From the NCBI GenBank assembly GCA_046330135.1, contig JAXLTI010000006.1:186001-250000 (forward strand): a stretch of 64,000 nt of DNA, given 5' to 3'. Below, piece by piece: positions 26,367 to 34,851 of the stretch (its first letter is position 1; each line of letters opens with the position of its first letter). The notes beneath the pieces are model-generated. The model had not been told where the DNA came from. It did not search any database and saw only the letters and a program-made list of their open reading frames with translations. Source of the DNA: CAYYFX01 sp046330135. Its GTDB lineage: Bacteria > ARS69. A program made the translations under genes and the position numbers.

Positions 26367-27668
26367 ATGCGAGCACCGCGATTCCGAACGAGCTTCCTCA
26401 CCGCCCTCGCGTCGCTCTTCGCGCTTGCCCTGGCCTGCCCCCCGGCGAGTCGGGCGCAGGACGACGGGAACTACGGGGACGGCGACGGCTGGTACGGCGA
26501 CGATTCCGACAGCAGCGGCTATGACGACAACGGCGGCTACGACGACGAGTACGGCAACTACGGCGACGACAGCTACGACAACTACGACGACTACGGCGTC
26601 TCCGGCGCGATCCCGCACTACGGGATGCTCGACGACTACGGCGCGTGGCGCTACGTCCCCGCGTTCGGCACGAACCTGTGGTTCCCGTGGGTCGACGACT
26701 CGTGGCGGCCGTACTACTACGGCCACTGGGTGCGCTCGTCCTTCGGAATGATGTGGGTCTCCCACGAGCCGTGGGGCGCCATCCCGTACCACTACGGGCA
26801 CTGGGTGTTCGTGCGGCCCTTCGGTTGGGGCTGGGTGCCGGGCTGGGAGTGGGCGCCGGCCTGGGTGACCTGGGCCGTGACGGATGGCTACGTCGGCTGG
26901 GCGCCTTGCCCGCCGCCGGGCTATCACTACCCGCACTCCCGCCGTTACCGGTCGTCGGTGTACGTGTCCTGGTACGGGCACCGCGGCGGGTATGACTACG
27001 ACGACTACGGAATGGCCTTCTCGTTCTGGATCTTCCTGGGCAACCGCAACTTCTGCGGCGAGCCGGTCTGGCAGCACGCGCTGGCGGAGCCGACCGCGCT
27101 CAGCTTGTGGAAGACGAAGCGCATTCAGCCCGTGGGTCCGCGCCTGGACGTGGCCCCCATGGAGAAGGTCGCCCGCGCGAGAATCCCCGCGGTGCGTCTG
27201 GACCACACGAGGCAGATCGTGGACGGCCGCTCGCTCGACCTGTACTCGCCGCGCGGGCAGAAGGAGTACATCCGTGAGGGCCGGCAAGCGGCGGAGCGGA
27301 GCTACGTGAAACCTGCGCGGTTCGAACGCGCGCAGCGTTCTTCTCCCGTCGAGAAGCATCGCGCGGAGCGTCCGCAGGGCGTGAAGGGGTACGCGAATCC
27401 GGAGCGTCGAGGAGAACCCGACGCGCGCGTGGAAAACGGCAGGCAGCGGCGCGAGGCGCCCGGACGCTCCGAGGAAGTGCAGAAGCGCGACGCGCCCCAG
27501 CGATCCGAGAGGGTGCAGCAGCGTGAAGCGCCCCAGCGATCCGAGAGGGTGCAGCAGCGTGAAGCGCCCCAGCGTTCCGAGAAGGTGCAGCAGCGTGAAG
27601 AGCCTTCGCGATCCCCGAAGGTTCGGAAGGAGTCGACGTCGAAGTCGGATCGGCGGGGACGTTCGTAG
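26367..27668 (+). CDS. Secreted DUF6600-type Trp/Tyr-rich protein
   Basis: A 433-residue exported protein. After the signal peptide (residues 1-30) comes a Gly/Asp/Tyr-rich linker, then the DUF6600-type core with its repeated GHWV and WAPAWVTW motifs (YYGHWVRSSFG; PFGWGWVPGWEWAPAW; VGWAPCPPPGYHYP). The C-terminal 170 residues are strongly basic, Gln/Arg/Glu-rich, and include four copies of a 12-residue repeat ending in PQRS. Family members are envelope proteins of unknown function. GGAGG lies 7 nt before the ATG. A possible sigma-54 promoter is 39 bp upstream and a 15-bp palindromic terminator follows. Confidence 0.8.
   Translation: MRAPRFRTSFLTALASLFALALACPPASRAQDDGNYGDGDGWYGDDSDSSGYDDNGGYDDEYGNYGDDSYDNYDDYGVSGAIPHYGMLDDYGAWRYVPAFGTNLWFPWVDDSWRPYYYGHWVRSSFGMMWVSHEPWGAIPYHYGHWVFVRPFGWGWVPGWEWAPAWVTWAVTDGYVGWAPCPPPGYHYPHSRRYRSSVYVSWYGHRGGYDYDDYGMAFSFWIFLGNRNFCGEPVWQHALAEPTALSLWKTKRIQPVGPRLDVAPMEKVARARIPAVRLDHTRQIVDGRSLDLYSPRGQKEYIREGRQAAERSYVKPARFERAQRSSPVEKHRAERPQGVKGYANPERRGEPDARVENGRQRREAPGRSEEVQKRDAPQRSERVQQREAPQRSERVQQREAPQRSEKVQQREEPSRSPKVRKESTSKSDRRGRS
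27471..27614 (+). repeat. Four tandem 36-bp repeats in coding sequence
   Basis: Four consecutive 36-bp units encode E(E/R/K)VQ(K/Q)R(D/E)(A/E)P(Q/S)RS. Units two and three are identical over most of their length, pointing to recent slippage or recombination. They keep the reading frame. Confidence 0.9.
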
Positions 27669-27741
27669 CGGAGACGGCGCGGCCGATCGACGGGAGACGA
27701 AGCCGCACCGACGTCGGAAGCACTGAACCTCAGGAGTCGAT

Positions 27742-27771
27742 CGCGCCGTGCGGAGATCTCCGCACGGCGCG
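27742..27771. terminator. Palindromic terminator between convergent genes
   Basis: CGCGCCGTGCGGAGA followed directly by its reverse complement: 15-bp perfect arms, no spacer. It lies between the DUF6600 gene (ends 27668) and the convergent BNR gene (ends 27798), so it can serve both strands. No T-run. Confidence 0.65.
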
Positions 27772-27797
27772 CCCACGTTCACCCAGGTGCCGAGAGC

Positions 27798-29252
27798 TCA
27801 GCGTACGAGCACGATCGAGGTTCCACTCGCCCCGCTGCGCGGCGCTGCGTAATACACGCCCGCGGCGACGGGCCGGCCGCCGTCATCGCGACCGTCCCAC
27901 TCGAACGAGTGCCGGCCCGGCGTCAACTCGCCGAGCTCGATGGATCTCACGCGACGGCCGGCGGCGTCGATGAGATCGAGCACCTCGGGGCCGCGTCGCA
28001 CGACGTCGAGCACGAGGGTCGTCCTCCCCCGCGCAGGATTCGGGGCGACGAGGATCATCGCCCCCTGCCCCTGGGGGCGCGAGATCTCGTCGACGCCCAC
28101 TGCCCCGCTCGGGAAACGGAGATCCTTGCGATAGATCTGTCCGACGCCGGAGCGCGAGCCGGCGGCCCAGACGCCGACGGAATCGGCGTTCACGCGCGCC
28201 CAGTCGATGCCCTTCATCTCGCAGCCGGTGTCGACGTCGAGATTCCAGGAGACGCCGCCGTCGGTCGTGCTCCAGATCCCGCCGACCGGCCCGAAGTAGT
28301 TCCCTCCGATCGCGAATCCGATCGAGCCGTCGAGGAAGAGCAGGGAGCGAATCGGGTACGGGGCATTCAGGATCCGGCCGCTCCAGGTCAGCCCCGCGTC
28401 GGTCGTGCGATGCACCCAGCCTTCCACCGTGGGAGAGATCGATCCGCCGCCCGTCCAGCCGTGCTGCGGATCGGGGAAGCTCGTTCCACCGTCGAACACC
28501 GGATCGATGCTCGGCTTCCGCCCGTAGGTGGCCCCGCCATCGCTCGACGTGCAGAAGCTGATGCCGGTCATCCAGACGCGAAGGCTCGGCAGGAACGTGA
28601 AGTTCCCCGCGAACCAGCCCTGCGTGGGGTCGGCCAGCACGCGGGTCCAGTCGGCCGCGGTCGCTCCCCCGTTCGTCGTGTAGTAGGTCCAACCCGATCC
28701 GATCGCCGTGGCGATGCCGTGTTGCCGGTCGGCGAACTGGACGATGGTGAGCCAGTTCGCCGGGTCGATCACGAGGTCGGTGGTCCAGGTGATCCCCGCA
28801 TCCGTGCTCCAGCGCCCGATGCCCGCGCCCGTCTGGTTCTGGAAGCCGCTGACGAAGACGGTCGACGGATCGAACGCGTGCACGCCGTACCAGTAGCGCG
28901 GAAAGCCGACGTTCATCACGGGGGACCAGGTCTGGCCGTCGATCGTGCGATAGACGCGCCCGAGCTCGGCCGAGGCGAACCCGTGCGTGGCGTCCGCCAT
29001 CGAAAGATCGGTGAAGACGGCGTCGTTCTGGGCCTGCAGCGTCCAGCCGGAGGCGCGGGTGGACGGCGCTCCCGCGCCCTCGAGCTCGCTCGTCGGCGCG
29101 AGGACTCCGGGCCCTGACTTGGGCAAGACATCGATGAGGCTTCCGCCCGGGCTCACCATCCGCTGCACGTTGGCGGTGTCCGCGGCAGCGGGGAGGTTGG
29201 CGAGGAGGATCGCGGCGAAGACGATGATTGCGGAGCGGTGTCCAGTGCGCAT
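27798..29252 (-). CDS. Secreted BNR/Ycf48-like protein with C-terminal sorting domain
   Basis: A 484-residue exported protein. A signal peptide covers residues 1-25. Residues 60-390 contain BNR-type repeats of the Ycf48/'photosystem stability factor' propeller kind, with the S-x-D-x-G-x-T-W pattern (STDAGITWTT; STTDGGVSWN) and DATHGFA/DRQHGIA-type starts. The last 85 residues are a FlgD-like domain (APNPARG, then LIDAAGRRVRSI, GVYYAAPRSG) ending IVLVR. ATG 29252 has GGAGG 9 nt upstream. It is a surface or secreted protein of unknown ligand; it is not a photosynthesis gene despite the fold name. Confidence 0.82.
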   Translation of the reverse strand: MRTGHRSAIIVFAAILLANLPAAADTANVQRMVSPGGSLIDVLPKSGPGVLAPTSELEGAGAPSTRASGWTLQAQNDAVFTDLSMADATHGFASAELGRVYRTIDGQTWSPVMNVGFPRYWYGVHAFDPSTVFVSGFQNQTGAGIGRWSTDAGITWTTDLVIDPANWLTIVQFADRQHGIATAIGSGWTYYTTNGGATAADWTRVLADPTQGWFAGNFTFLPSLRVWMTGISFCTSSDGGATYGRKPSIDPVFDGGTSFPDPQHGWTGGGSISPTVEGWVHRTTDAGLTWSGRILNAPYPIRSLLFLDGSIGFAIGGNYFGPVGGIWSTTDGGVSWNLDVDTGCEMKGIDWARVNADSVGVWAAGSRSGVGQIYRKDLRFPSGAVGVDEISRPQGQGAMILVAPNPARGRTTLVLDVVRRGPEVLDLIDAAGRRVRSIELGELTPGRHSFEWDGRDDGGRPVAAGVYYAAPRSGASGTSIVLVR

Positions 29253-29348
29253 GGCAGGAGCCTCCGGGGGAACGGACGCGGAGATCCTACACCTCGGAGC
29301 GACGTGGAACACCGGCGCCGCCCGTTCAGGATCCTCCCGGGGCGTCTC

Positions 29349-30770
29349 CTAAGCCGGCGCCGCCTCCGCGCCGGCCGGCCGTCTCTCCCGCAGGCTCTCC
29401 TCGGCCCCCTTCGTGAACCAGTCGCGGAACACGAGCGCCACGATCGCGCCTGCGAGCGCCACGGCGCCGAGGACCAGCCACATCGCGTAGGGGCTCGACC
29501 AGTAGCCGACACCACCGGCGGAGAGCCGCGGGCCGATGCCTTCCGGGCACCACCGATTGAGCATGTGACCCGAGAGCAGCGAGACGATCGTCTTGGCGAG
29601 GAAGTACGGCACCATCGAGAGCCCGAGATACGTGCCCTCCTGGCCCTTCGGCGCGACCGCGGCGGTGTACTCCTGCAGGCGCGGCGACCAGAACAGCTCG
29701 CCGACCGTGAGGACGACCAGGAAGACGATCGTGGAGACGTACGTGTAGCGCGCGACGTCGAGCCCGCCGAAGGGCGGCACCGCCTGCGAGAGCTGCGCGA
29801 ACGACGTGATGAGCGCGCCCGTGACCAGCATCTTGTACACGCCGAAGCGATTCAGCACGGGGATGAGCACGATGAGACCGAGGATGATGAGCACGGGGTT
29901 CAGGGCCTGGAGCGCGCCGATCTGGGCGTCGTTCCCGATCACGCGCAGCCAGAACTTCGGGTAGAGGAGCGCGAGATACAGGTACACGGCACGCACGCCG
30001 AGCAGGCAGGACACGAGGGCCGTGAAGCGCCAGAAGACGGGCTCCGCGATCACGGCTCTCGCGATCTGCCACGGGCTGCGGCTCCGCTCGGGCGGCGGCG
30101 GCTCGTCGTGCGCCTCGCCTTCGCCGTAGAGCTGGTCGGTGCGTCGGATCGCCAGCGGAACGACGATCAGCGACAGGACGGACGTGGCGATGCCGAACGT
30201 GAAGATGTGGTACCGGGGCAGGCCGAGCTTGAGGAAGAAGAGGTCCACGAGGAAGCCTCCGGCGGCCGCCCCGACGTTCATGAAGAGGTACCAGAGGTTG
30301 AAGCCCGCGCCGCGCGAACGAGACGTGGTGAAGCGCCGGTTCGCGGCCTGGAAGACCGTCTGCACCATCGCCACGAACGGCGCGTTGCACGCGAGGGCCG
30401 TGATGGCGATCACGGAGCGGAGACGCCCGTGGGGCATGGAGGCGGCGGCCACGAGAACGGTGCGTGCCACGGCCAGTCCGGCCATGGAGGCCACGAGCGA
30501 GCCCTTGATCCCGAGCCAGTCCGAGATCACGCCGGAGAAGAAGAGGAAGATGGTCACCGCGGACGAGAACAGCGTGAAGATGTAGCCGGCCTGGGTATCG
30601 GAGAAGCCGTAGTCGCTGCTCAGGCTCACGATGACGATGTTGAACAGCGCGAAATAGGCCGTGCTGTCCAGGACGTTGATGATCTGGAGGCCCCAGTACT
30701 CCCGGCGGGTCTCCTTGAGGACCGAGAAATCCCGGAAGTACCGGACGACGGATTCGAGCGCTCCGGCCAT
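29349..30770 (-). CDS. MFS transporter, POT/PTR-like
   Basis: A 473-residue inner-membrane protein with about 12-14 hydrophobic helices. The pattern 'LQEYTAAVAPKGQEGTYLGLSMVPYFLAK' near helix 10 resembles the POT/PTR2 family of proton-coupled peptide transporters (their 'E...AP....G...G' signature). The N-terminal motif ADRW-like signature A is degenerate (SDWLGIKGSLVASM). The substrate is unknown; di/tripeptides are possible. ATG 30770 is chosen for GGGAG upstream; the frame stays open to 31031. No partner gene on the same strand. Confidence 0.78.
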   Translation of the reverse strand: MAGALESVVRYFRDFSVLKETRREYWGLQIINVLDSTAYFALFNIVIVSLSSDYGFSDTQAGYIFTLFSSAVTIFLFFSGVISDWLGIKGSLVASMAGLAVARTVLVAAASMPHGRLRSVIAITALACNAPFVAMVQTVFQAANRRFTTSRSRGAGFNLWYLFMNVGAAAGGFLVDLFFLKLGLPRYHIFTFGIATSVLSLIVVPLAIRRTDQLYGEGEAHDEPPPPERSRSPWQIARAVIAEPVFWRFTALVSCLLGVRAVYLYLALLYPKFWLRVIGNDAQIGALQALNPVLIILGLIVLIPVLNRFGVYKMLVTGALITSFAQLSQAVPPFGGLDVARYTYVSTIVFLVVLTVGELFWSPRLQEYTAAVAPKGQEGTYLGLSMVPYFLAKTIVSLLSGHMLNRWCPEGIGPRLSAGGVGYWSSPYAMWLVLGAVALAGAIVALVFRDWFTKGAEESLRERRPAGAEAAPA

Positions 30771-31107
30771 GGCGTCTCCCGCAGGATCGAGAGAGTTCAG
30801 GGGACCCGCACGAGGCTCCCATTCTGCACGCAATCCGCGTTCTGCGCGCGTCAGAAATGCGCGCGGCCGCGCGCCTGACGCTCGGACCGCGCCCAACCTC
30901 AGGACGGTGGCAAGACCCGTCGGACGTTCGGCACAGGCCGCCGGACTTCCGGCAATGGCGGCGTCCCGATTCGGACGCTCGATCAAGTCTTCGCGACGTA
31001 CGGCCAGACTTCGGCTCCCGATTCTCGGCATCTTCTTCCCGTGAGCGCACCCGCACTCGGCGGGTCGCAGCAGTCACGACGCGGAACGAAACGGGAGGGA
31101 GATCGTC
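30771..31107. other. Divergent intergenic stretch, 337 bp
   Basis: It separates the MFS transporter (minus) from the methyltransferase (plus). No gene, strong dyad or terminator is visible apart from the GGGAGG ribosome site of the methyltransferase. Confidence 0.5.
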
Positions 31108-32001
31108 ATGAACCCCATGCTCGCGAGCACCACGGACCCCGGCGCATCGCCGGCGGCGGAGACGTCGCCGTATCCGTACTCACGGCTCATCGACCGGCCG
31201 GCTCCCGACCTCGGAGCCATCAAGACCCGCCAACAGGCCACGTGGGCCGCGGGCGACCTCGGCCAGATCGGCGTGCGACTCCAGAGCGTCGGCGAGTCGC
31301 TCTGCGAGGCGGTCGACCTGCGGGCCACGGACGAGGTCCTCGACGTCGCAGCCGGGAACGGCAACGCTTCGCTCGCGGCGGCGCGCCACTTCGCCCACGT
31401 CATCTCGGCCGACTACGTTCCCGAGCTCCTGGAGCAGGGAAGGCGCCGGGCGGAAGCCGACCGGCTCCCGATCACCTTTCAGGTGGCCGACGCCGAGGCC
31501 CTGCCGTTCGCCGATGAGTCCTTCGACGTCGCCCTTTCGACGTTCGGCGTCATGTTCGCGCCGGACCAGAAGCGGGCCTCGAGCGAGCTCCTGCGCGTCG
31601 TGAAGCGGGGCGGCAAGATCGGTCTCGCCTGCTGGACTCCGGAAGGATTCCTCGGTCGGCTCTTCGAGGTCGTGAGCGCCTTCGTGCCGCCCCCGGCGGG
31701 CCTTCGTTCCCCGATGGAGTGGGGGACCGAGCCGCGGCTGGTGGAGCTGTTCGGCCCGCAAGCCACGGACATCACGACGCGCCGGCGGACGTACACCTTC
31801 CGCTACCGCTCGGCCGAACATTGGATCGACGTCTTCCGCACCTACTACGGGCCCACGCACAAGGCGTTCGCCGCGCTCGACGAGGCGGGACAACGGTCGC
31901 TCCACGCCGCTCTGGTCGAGCTCCTCGAGAGCTGGCGCCGCGGCAACGGCGACGCGCTCTGCGTTCCGGCCGAATACCTCGAGATCGTGGTGACGAAGTG
32001 A
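31108..32001 (+). CDS. Class I SAM-dependent methyltransferase
   Basis: A 297-residue cytosolic enzyme of the UbiE/Methyltransf_11 type. Motif I is VLDVAAGNGNASL (about 77-89), motif II ISADYVPELL, the post-II acidic ADAEALPFADESFD, and motif III region LRVVKRGGKIGLACW. The C-terminal third is helical and probably binds the acceptor, which cannot be named. GGGAGG precedes the ATG. It ends 17 bp from the convergent gene at 32019, which leaves little room for a terminator. Confidence 0.87.
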   Translation: MNPMLASTTDPGASPAAETSPYPYSRLIDRPAPDLGAIKTRQQATWAAGDLGQIGVRLQSVGESLCEAVDLRATDEVLDVAAGNGNASLAAARHFAHVISADYVPELLEQGRRRAEADRLPITFQVADAEALPFADESFDVALSTFGVMFAPDQKRASSELLRVVKRGGKIGLACWTPEGFLGRLFEVVSAFVPPPAGLRSPMEWGTEPRLVELFGPQATDITTRRRTYTFRYRSAEHWIDVFRTYYGPTHKAFAALDEAGQRSLHAALVELLESWRRGNGDALCVPAEYLEIVVTK

Positions 32002-32018
32002 TGCGGAGCGGCGTCTGA

Positions 32019-32750
32019 CTAGCGGTATCGCGACTTCACGCCGCTCCAGCTGCGCGGCTCGAGCGTGGGCTCTTCGGCGGAGAGCGGCGGCGACACGCCG
32101 TAGGTCACGTCGTCGAAGCTGTAGTGCGAATCGAAGGCCGTGACGATCTGGAACGTCACCGTGGTGAACGGCGCCGCGCCCACGATGCCGAAGTAGGACT
32201 CTCCACCGTCGCCGTTCTGGAGGACCGGGTAGGCCACCCCGTCGATCGTCACTTCGAGGTTCGCGAAGTCGAGATCGATGAGGAAGAGGCCGAGGGCGGT
32301 GAGCGGCTGGTTGAATTCGAACATCACGTCGGCGGAGACGCCCGAGATGTCCGGATCGGCGCCGAGGTACTTCCGCCCGTCCGGCGTGGTGTCGTGGTTC
32401 CCGAAGCACGGCACCTCGAGGAGCTTGAGGGCCGGGATGTTCGACGTGGCCGTGAAGGCGCCGGGCACCAGCACGAGGACGCCCGCGCTGTCGCAACCGG
32501 CGGTGGTGGAGTCCGTCTCGAAAGTCTCCGTCGCCGCCGGGCCGGCCGCCGCCAGGAAAGCCGCTTGGTCGTTGAAGATGATCGGCCCGCCGCCGCGCGT
32601 CGCGCCGCCGCCGACGTTCCACCCGGGCGCCTGCGGCCCCGGCGCGGGCGCGTTCCCGTCGACGTCCGCGGGAGCGGTGCGATCGAGCGCATGCGCCCAG
32701 GAGCAGCCGAAGCAGAGAAGTGTCACGAGGACCGAGAGTCGAAGGCGCAT
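32019..32750 (-). CDS. Secreted protein with WSGVKSRYR tail
   Basis: A 243-residue exported protein with a signal peptide (residues 1-22, VTLLCFGCSWAHA). The body matches the pattern of 'choice-of-anchor'-type domains: FNDQAAFLAAAG start, FETDSTTAG, then FEFNQPLTALGLFLIDLDF and SFDDVTYG beta strands. Its last nine residues, WSGVKSRYR, match the Trp-Gly-x-x-Lys-x-x-Tyr-Arg tail shared with four other gene products of the window. GGAAGG precedes ATG 32750; the frame is open further upstream to 32936. Ligand unknown. Confidence 0.75.
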   Translation of the reverse strand: MRLRLSVLVTLLCFGCSWAHALDRTAPADVDGNAPAPGPQAPGWNVGGGATRGGGPIIFNDQAAFLAAAGPAATETFETDSTTAGCDSAGVLVLVPGAFTATSNIPALKLLEVPCFGNHDTTPDGRKYLGADPDISGVSADVMFEFNQPLTALGLFLIDLDFANLEVTIDGVAYPVLQNGDGGESYFGIVGAAPFTTVTFQIVTAFDSHYSFDDVTYGVSPPLSAEEPTLEPRSWSGVKSRYR

Positions 32751-32935
32751 GGTCGGACCTTCCCAGGGGGCCGCGGCGAGGGCGGTCAGACCGACACTAG
32801 TCCTCCCGGCGCCTTGACTCAACAGGTCTGCTTCGTCGGGGACCGGCGGCAGCGCTTCGCGCTGCGGACCCTCCGGTGCGTCGGGGCGTCTGACGCCCGA
32901 CGCCGTCGCCGCGACTCCCTTCGCTCGGGTAGACA

Positions 32936-33508
32936 CTAGGTCCGGAAGCGCTCGAAGCAGTACGCGATCTCCGGACCTTCGCCGGTCTCGTACGCGAGGT
33001 GCGCTACGAGCAGCGCGAAGGGCTCCGTGTACCGGGCCATCCGCAGCGGTCCGACGTCCACCGGATCGAAGCCGACGTCGCGGATCAACCTCGCAGCGAC
33101 TTCCTTCGCGTTTGCGTCGTCGCCGCAGTACAGGAGGGCGGGGCGATTCTTCGTGCGCCGGGCTTCGAACACGCCGAACAGCACCTCGCTGGGCACGGTG
33201 CCGAATCCGGAGACCACGGAAGCGCGCCGGACCTTCTTCGCCAGCGCCTCCGCGCCGGAGGAGGTGTGGGCCAGGACGAGCTCGGTGTTGGCCGCATTCA
33301 TCGGCAGCACGCAGCTGAGGATGATCTTGCCCGATACGTCGCCGGCCTGCGCCAACACGTCGTCCACGCGGGACCAGTGCACGGCGAGCAGGAGGACGTC
33401 CGCGTCGCGGGCGGCGTCCGCCGGCGTGCCGGCCTGCGCGCCGGAGGAGCCCACGATGACGTAGTAGCTCTCCCAGGCGGCCAGTCGGGGATCGGTGGCT
33501 CCCATCAC
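32936..33508 (-). CDS. NADP-oxidoreductase (NPY/F420-type) lacking the Rossmann N-terminus
   Basis: A 190-residue protein that follows the COG2085 (NADP-dependent F420/NADPH oxidoreductase-like) family from its middle on: AGTPADAARDADVLLLAVHW, then KIILSCVLPMN, VVSGFGTVPSEV and YCGDDANAKEVAARLIRDVGFDPVDVGPL. The family normally begins with a G-x-G-x-x-G dinucleotide-binding loop about 40 residues earlier; here a short unrelated segment (DPRLAAWESYYVIVG) takes its place, right behind a good ribosome site (GAGGAG) and start. So it is either a truncated gene under a new start or a variant that no longer binds NADP. It follows the aldo-keto reductase gene by 13 bp on the same strand. Confidence 0.65.
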   Translation of the reverse strand: MMGATDPRLAAWESYYVIVGSSGAQAGTPADAARDADVLLLAVHWSRVDDVLAQAGDVSGKIILSCVLPMNAANTELVLAHTSSGAEALAKKVRRASVVSGFGTVPSEVLFGVFEARRTKNRPALLYCGDDANAKEVAARLIRDVGFDPVDVGPLRMARYTEPFALLVAHLAYETGEGPEIAYCFERFRT

Positions 33509-33521
33509 GAGACTCCTCGCA

Positions 33522-34502
33522 TCAGCGCCCCGTCAGCCGCTCCAGATGCTCCGGGTAACGGGCGCCCTGCGCCATGTTCGCGGCGCGATCGATCTCGCGG
33601 AGATCCTCGGACGTCAGCTCGAGGGCCGCCGCACCGATGTTCTCCTCGAGGCGGTGTCGCTTCGTGGTGCCCGGGATTGGAACGATCCACGCCTTCTGGG
33701 CCAGCAGCCATGCGAGCGCGATCTGGGCCGGCGTGGCCTTCTTCCTTGCGGCGATCCTCGCCAGCAGATCGACCAGTACCTGATTCGCCTTCCGATTCTC
33801 GGGCGTGAAGCGTGGGACGATGTTGCGGAAGTCCGAGGCGTCGAACGTCGTGTTCTCATCGATCTTCCCCGTGAGGAAGCCCTTGCCGAGTGGACTGAAC
33901 GGAACGAAGCCGATCCCCAGCTCCTCGAGCGTCGGCAACACCTCCGCTTCGGGATTCCTCCACCACAGCGAATATTCGCTCTGGAGGGCCGTCACGGGTT
34001 GCACGGCGTGTGCGCGACGGATCGTCTGCGCGGCCGCTTCGGAGAGACCGAAGTGCTTGACCTTTCCCTCCTGGATGAGGTCCTTCACCGCTCCCGCGAC
34101 GTCCTCGATCGGCACTTGGTCATCGACACGGTGCTGGTAGAACAGGTCGATCGCATCGACCTCGAGCCGCTTGAGCGAGGCCTCGGCGACCTCCTTGATG
34201 TGCGCCGGCCGGCTGTCCAGGCCTCGCTGCCCGCCGGAGTCGAACTTGAACCCGAACTTCGTCGCGATCACCACCTGATCGCGGAACGGGGCGAGGGCTT
34301 CGCCGACGAGCTCTTCATTCGTGAACGGGCCATAGGCTTCGGCGGTGTCGAAGAACGTCACACCCTGGTCGACGGCCGAGCGGATCAGCGAGATCATGTC
34401 CTGCTTGTTCGCCGCCGGACCGTAGCCGAAGCTCATGCCCATGCAGCCGAGCCCGACCGCAGAGACTTCGAGCCCGCTGTTTCCGAGTCTGCGCGTCTCC
34501 AT
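33522..34502 (-). CDS. Aldo/keto reductase
   Basis: A 326-residue NADPH-dependent oxidoreductase with a TIM-barrel fold. The catalytic tetrad is complete: Asp52, Tyr57 (in FDTAEAYG), Lys82 (ATKFG) and His124 (FYQHRVD). The C-terminal cofactor motif IPIPGTTKRHRLEEN is present. It belongs to the AKR13-like 'YajO/Tas' group that reduces small aldehydes, often induced by stress. ATG 34502 has GGAGAAG upstream; the longer frame to 34643 is not needed. The truncated NPY-type gene follows 13 bp downstream, suggesting a two-gene redox operon. Codon use looks slightly less GC-rich than in neighbours. Confidence 0.92.
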   Translation of the reverse strand: METRRLGNSGLEVSAVGLGCMGMSFGYGPAANKQDMISLIRSAVDQGVTFFDTAEAYGPFTNEELVGEALAPFRDQVVIATKFGFKFDSGGQRGLDSRPAHIKEVAEASLKRLEVDAIDLFYQHRVDDQVPIEDVAGAVKDLIQEGKVKHFGLSEAAAQTIRRAHAVQPVTALQSEYSLWWRNPEAEVLPTLEELGIGFVPFSPLGKGFLTGKIDENTTFDASDFRNIVPRFTPENRKANQVLVDLLARIAARKKATPAQIALAWLLAQKAWIVPIPGTTKRHRLEENIGAAALELTSEDLREIDRAANMAQGARYPEHLERLTGR

Positions 34503-34851
34503 GGTTCGCTTCTCCTTCGGGGCCCGGGCGAGGTGCCCTCGCTGGCCACGCGGAATCGGTCCATCATGACCCTGCTCCTCGGAGTTTCCCACCGCCTTCC
34601 GAGAGAGCTGATACGCGATAGTGGACGTCGACGGCTCGTTCATCCGCGTGACCGTCCTGACCGCGCACGATAGGGCCGGCTAGGCCGGCCGCGGCGTCCG
34701 TGTCTCGCACCGACCTCGTGGCCTGGCCCGCCGCCCGGTGCGGCTTGCCTCCCTCCTCCCGTCCAGAGATCGTGACTACAAGCTCTTGAAGTCAGTACGG
34801 CCCGGCGCTACCGTGAGCCCGATCCCCAAGTCGTTGGGAAGGGAGGCCGCC
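34503..34851. other. Divergent intergenic stretch, 349 bp
   Basis: It separates the aldo/keto reductase from the secreted-protein pair. A short dyad GCCGGC-TAG-GCCGGC lies near 34674-34688. Nothing else stands out. Confidence 0.5.

Noticed and set aside
26500..26600. Repeated GACGAC/TACGAC tracts as CRISPR-like repeats
   Set aside because: They encode the Gly/Asp/Tyr-rich linker of the DUF6600 protein; no spacers of constant length.
27798..29252. Photosystem assembly factor, suggested by the Ycf48-like repeats
   Set aside because: The repeats are generic BNR-type blades and the protein carries a sorting domain; no photosynthesis gene is present.
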